Origin: JAGVSR01 sp033765145
GTDB lineage: Bacteria > Pseudomonadota > Alphaproteobacteria > Rhizobiales > Hyphomicrobiaceae
Length of the DNA stretch: 64,000 nt
NCBI GenBank assembly: GCA_033765145.1
Contig: JANRIH010000020.1
Coordinates: forward strand, 1-64,000
Reading direction: 5' to 3'
The translations under genes and the position numbers were made by a program. The notes under the pieces were generated by a model. That model worked only from the letters and a program-made list of their open reading frames with translations. It did not search any database and was not told the origin of the DNA. Each line of letters starts with the position of its first letter. Positions within the stretch are counted from its first letter, which is position 1. This document shows positions 61,226-64,000 of this stretch, one piece after another.

Positions 61226-62155
61226 TCAGTTGATGTTGATGCGCAGGCCGGTGCGGAACTGGTGCTGGTGGGTATCCGAGACGCTGACCCGGCTCATGCC
61301 CGTCAAGGTTTCGGTTTCCATCGTCAGCGTGCCGTTCTGCCAGAGATAGCGGTAGCTCGTGTCGAGGAGTACGTTGTCGTAGATTTCGAAGGAGAAGCCG
61401 GCCATGGCGGCTGCGGCGAAGTCCCAGCGCCCCTTGGTTTCCTCGGACGTGTGGGTAAACGTGCGCGGCAATTCGTCGGTGTCGCGGCAGAAGTTGTCGC
61501 CGTAGCCCGCATCGACGACTGGGTTCGAGTTGTCGGTGCGGAAGCACTCCGCATTCTCGCGCGTCGTCCGGCGCATCTCGCGATAGGTGACGCCGAAGCC
61601 GCCGCCGATATACGGCGTAAAGCGCGTGGAATTGCGGAAATCGTAATAGAGATTGAAGAGCGCCGCGTTCTGCTCGAGCTTCACGCGCTCGGAGCGCTCG
61701 ACGTTGTAGTTCGAAGTGTCAACCGTCGGGATGCCGGTCACCTGATCCGTCGGACCTTCGGCCGTCAGTGTGTCGGTGTAATAGTAGGAATTCGGCTCGC
61801 TGATGTCCGCGCGATTGTAAAGGTCGACCGCGATTTCCGCGCGGATCGACGGCGTGATGTAGCGACCGATACCGATGGAGCCGAATTCGATGGCTTCGAT
61901 ATCGCCGGGCTCGCGAACCTCGAGCGGCGTTCCGACCTCTTCGATCTCGCCATCGGACAGCCACGAGGCTCCGACGTCGATGCGCGCATAGTATTCCGGT
62001 TCATAATCCGCAACGGGAATCGGTGCCGGCACGGGAACGGCGGCGCCGGCGTCCTTGACGCCCTGGTAGATCACGTCGCCGCCAGCCAGGGCGGCATCGG
62101 CCATGGCGGCCGCCATGACAAGACCTAGTGCCAGGCCTGAAAGATTGGTCTTCAT
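61226..62155 (-). CDS. Outer membrane beta-barrel protein, copy 1
   Basis: The 309-residue product has a signal peptide (SGLALGLVMAAAMADAALAG), then a proline-rich spacer and an OmpA-like eight-stranded barrel. The barrel includes YYARIDVGASWLSDGE, FNLYYDFRNSTRFTPYIGGGFGVTYREM, FAAAAMAGFSFEIYDNVLLDTSYRYLW and a terminal HQFRTGLRININ. It resembles Omp25/Omp31-type outer membrane proteins of Rhizobiales. ATG 62155 is preferred over the extended frame to 62224, because the signal peptide starts there. A paralogue follows at 62450. Confidence 0.85.
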   Translation of the reverse strand: MKTNLSGLALGLVMAAAMADAALAGGDVIYQGVKDAGAAVPVPAPIPVADYEPEYYARIDVGASWLSDGEIEEVGTPLEVREPGDIEAIEFGSIGIGRYITPSIRAEIAVDLYNRADISEPNSYYYTDTLTAEGPTDQVTGIPTVDTSNYNVERSERVKLEQNAALFNLYYDFRNSTRFTPYIGGGFGVTYREMRRTTRENAECFRTDNSNPVVDAGYGDNFCRDTDELPRTFTHTSEETKGRWDFAAAAMAGFSFEIYDNVLLDTSYRYLWQNGTLTMETETLTGMSRVSVSDTHQHQFRTGLRININ

Positions 62156-62365
62156 CGTCGTCCGTCCCCTGTCCGGGCGAGGATACGCATCCCTACGCCC
62201 ATAGAATTCCCATCTTCCCGGCATCGTTCCGGCGACAGGGGGTCAGGGTTCACCACTGAGTCATCCCGGGTGGCCGCAACGGCAGCTCACCAGACGCACA
62301 CAGGGAGACAGGACCATTCTCAATCGCAACCCGGAGCCCACTCTCACAGCGGCATCTCCGTCGGG

Positions 62366-62400
62366 GCGCCGGGCAAACGCGTTGGCCTGCCCGGCCTTTT
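62366..62400 (-). terminator. Hairpin downstream of outer membrane protein copy 2
   Basis: GCCGGGCA at 62368-62375 pairs perfectly with TGCCCGGC at 62388-62395 across a 12-base loop. On the minus strand it lies about 50 bases after the stop of the gene at 62450. A T-run exists only on the plus strand (CTTTT), so factor-independent termination for this gene is uncertain. Confidence 0.5.
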
Positions 62401-62449
62401 CATCTCACGGGCGCGGCCGAAGCCACACCCAACTCGTGCCGATCAGTGA

Positions 62450-63286
62450 TCAGCGAAGGTCGTAGCGAAGGCCGACGCGGAACTCGTGCGCCTGGATGTC
62501 GTGAACGATCGGGTCCTCGGCGACGTCGGTGTAGTCGTTGAGCTGGACCGGTCCGGTCGCGGCGTCGCCCAGGAAGAGGTAGCGGTAGCCAACGTCGAGG
62601 TAGAGGCCGCGGCCGTTGTCGACCACGACGGGCACATCCTTGATGCCGCCCATGACTTCCTGGCCGCCGCGGAGCTTCCAGGTGAACCCGGCCATGGCGG
62701 CAACCGCGAAGTTGGTCTGGCCGTCTTCCTCGATGGTGCCGTAGCGGGTGCCGCAGCCGCAGTCCTCGGTGTAGGTGCCTTCGGTCGTGCGGTTGTGGGC
62801 GATGCCAATGCCGGCGCCGATGTAGGGCGAGAAGCGCTCGCCGCGACGGAAATCGTAATAGAGGTTGAAGAGCACGACGTCGCTCTCGATGCCGAACTCG
62901 TGTTCGTTGGTGCAGCACGGCGACGGCTGGCCCGAGCCCGAAGCGTCGGCCTCGAAGCGGTGATCGTAGGTCACGTCGCCGCGCCAATTGTGCGTGAAGT
63001 AGCGGCCGATGCCGCCGCCAAGCGTCCAGGCCCCTTCGAGTTCGGTATCGTAGAGGTCGTACGTGCCGCCGCCGTAGTAGCTGTCGTACAGCGTTTCGGT
63101 CATTTCGGGATTGTGATGCCAACCGTAGCCGCCGTCGATGCGGGCGTACCAGGACGCGCTCGGGGCCGGTGCGGCGTAGCTGTCCTTCATGCTTTCGCCG
63201 CCGTAAAGGTCAGCGGCTGCAGCTGCCGTAGAGGACGCGATCAAAACCGCAATCCCCAGTTTGATCGATTTGCGAACGATCGTCAT
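62450..63286 (-). CDS. Outer membrane beta-barrel protein, copy 2
   Basis: The 278-residue product has a signal peptide (SIKLGIAVLIASSTAAAAA) and a barrel of the same type as copy 1. The matching strands read SWYARIDGGYGWHH, LFNLYYDFRRGERFSPYIGAGIGIAHN, FAVAAMAGFTWKLRGGQEV, LYLDVGYRYLFLG and a terminal AHEFRVGLRYDLR. Two cysteine pairs (PSPCCTNEHE and TEDCGCGTRYG) lie in surface loops, absent from copy 1. ATG 63286 is chosen because it opens the signal peptide. The tandem genes share the same strand, but 294 bases separate them. Confidence 0.86.
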   Translation of the reverse strand: MTIVRKSIKLGIAVLIASSTAAAAADLYGGESMKDSYAAPAPSASWYARIDGGYGWHHNPEMTETLYDSYYGGGTYDLYDTELEGAWTLGGGIGRYFTHNWRGDVTYDHRFEADASGSGQPSPCCTNEHEFGIESDVVLFNLYYDFRRGERFSPYIGAGIGIAHNRTTEGTYTEDCGCGTRYGTIEEDGQTNFAVAAMAGFTWKLRGGQEVMGGIKDVPVVVDNGRGLYLDVGYRYLFLGDAATGPVQLNDYTDVAEDPIVHDIQAHEFRVGLRYDLR

Positions 63287-63484
63287 TCTCAGTCCCCCTG
63301 CTTGCCCGGCACACCGCTGATTCGCGGAGCGGGGCGTATCCATGCCGGGGAATGTGCCGGAGAAGACTTAAGGAGGACTTAATCCGCGTGCCGATCCGGG
63401 ACGCGTGTGGCGGCCGCGCACACGAATTGGGACGCCGTCGGACGGTCGCCAAGGCTCACATGGCATTGTTCAGCCGAAACCGGC

Positions 63485-64000
63485 TCAGGCCGCCTGCTGA
63501 GCCGCAACTTCGACTGCATCGACGATATCGCCGACGATTGCGTTGACGAGGCCCTCGTCGTCGCCCTCGGCCATGACGCGGATTACGGGCTCGGTACCGG
63601 ACGGCCGGATGAGGATGCGGCCCTTTTCGCCGAGCTTTTCCTTGGCCCCTTCGATGGCTCGAAGGACCCGCTTGTCCTCGAGCGGCTTGCCCCGTCCGTA
63701 GCGGACGTTGCGCAGCACCTGGGGGAGCGGCGTGAAGCGGGCGCAGACTTCCGAGACGGGCTTCTCTGTCGCGACCACGCAGGCGAGGATCTGGAGCGCG
63801 GAGACGAGGCCGTCGCCGGTCGTCGTGAAGTCGGACAGAACGATATGCCCCGATTGCTCGCCGCCGATGTTGTAGCCGTGCTTGCGCATGTGCTCGACGA
63901 CATAGCGATCACCGACCGGCGTCCTGACGAGCCCAAGGCCCTTGGACTTCAGGTAGCGTTCGAGGCCGAGATTGCTCATGACCGTCGCGACGACGCCGCC
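63485..64000 (-). CDS. glmM: Phosphoglucosamine mutase, 5' end outside window
   Basis: GlmM converts glucosamine-6-phosphate to glucosamine-1-phosphate for peptidoglycan and lipid A. The 171 visible C-terminal residues include GGVVATVMSNLGLER, the sugar-binding GGEQSGHIVL, DFTTTGDGLVSALQIL and the phosphate-binding RPSGTEPVIRVMAEG. The upstream catalytic serine region lies beyond the right edge. The C-terminus is complete, with a TGA at 63485. No ftsH or folP neighbour can be seen. Confidence 0.96.
   Translation of the reverse strand, partial: GGVVATVMSNLGLERYLKSKGLGLVRTPVGDRYVVEHMRKHGYNIGGEQSGHIVLSDFTTTGDGLVSALQILACVVATEKPVSEVCARFTPLPQVLRNVRYGRGKPLEDKRVLRAIEGAKEKLGEKGRILIRPSGTEPVIRVMAEGDDEGLVNAIVGDIVDAVEVAAQQAA

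Overview
The window is GC-rich, gene-dense chromosomal DNA from an alphaproteobacterium, most likely of the order Hyphomicrobiales (Rhizobiales). The evidence is gene content: an aa3-type cytochrome oxidase subunit IV next to a three-gene (pntAA/pntAB/pntB) transhydrogenase, an alphaproteobacterial MoxR-DUF58-DUF4159 locus, an intracellular PHA depolymerase, a bactofilin, the alphaproteobacterial form of SerC, and repeated porin-like beta-barrel proteins. The genus cannot be fixed from the sequence alone. I saw no rRNA, tRNA, CRISPR array, prophage or complete insertion sequence.

Layout. 1-8.1 kb: 3' part of def, divergent rpsU, a membrane-anchored hydrolase, a secreted zinc-peptidase-like protein, the transhydrogenase operon, and two tandem secreted proteins that share a three-cysteine core. 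8.1-13.4 kb: an HxlR regulator divergent from a SnoaL-like protein, an ABC1 kinase, Kup and a DUF1285 protein. 13.5-20.7 kb: a compact MoxR / DUF58 / DUF4159 / membrane-protein operon. 20.9-27.6 kb: PHA depolymerase, a phospholipase C-like protein with a DUF4332 tail, a TetR regulator, then a TPP riboswitch controlling a phosphodiester-glycosidase-like gene translationally coupled to thiC. 27.6-30.3 kb: a block of different character, with a secreted amidohydrolase, an OprB-type porin pseudogene broken by three stops and two frameshifts, and a stub of an antitoxin gene. 30.3-45.8 kb: VOC and cupin proteins, two glycosyltransferases, a BLUF photoreceptor downstream of a fatty acid desaturase, a 22-codon ORF with an extremely strong ribosome binding site, bactofilin, CorA, ChrA, two RlpA paralogues, an HTH regulator and a patatin. 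45.9-51.2 kb: btuBFCD behind a cobalamin riboswitch. 51.3-64 kb: PP2C phosphatase, metallophosphoesterase, a degenerate Nudix protein, GNAT acetyltransferase, a photolyase-like protein with permuted domains, purA, a DMT transporter, a DUF4139 protein, serC, a REPIN-like palindromic repeat, two outer membrane proteins and the 3' part of glmM.

How the genes work together. Two cofactor circuits are read directly from RNA: TPP riboswitch to thiC, and cobalamin riboswitch to btuBFCD. Two blue-light flavoproteins are present (BLUF and the cryptochrome-like protein), and the BLUF gene sits behind a desaturase. Envelope functions are numerous: RlpA, bactofilin, porin-like proteins, glycosyltransferases and the MoxR locus. 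The items that most deserve follow-up are the 22-codon ORF at 34919-34987, the riboswitch-controlled DUF2233 gene at 24888-25730, the permuted photolyase at 54254-55459, the BLUF-desaturase pair, and the paired three-cysteine secreted proteins at 6591-8119.
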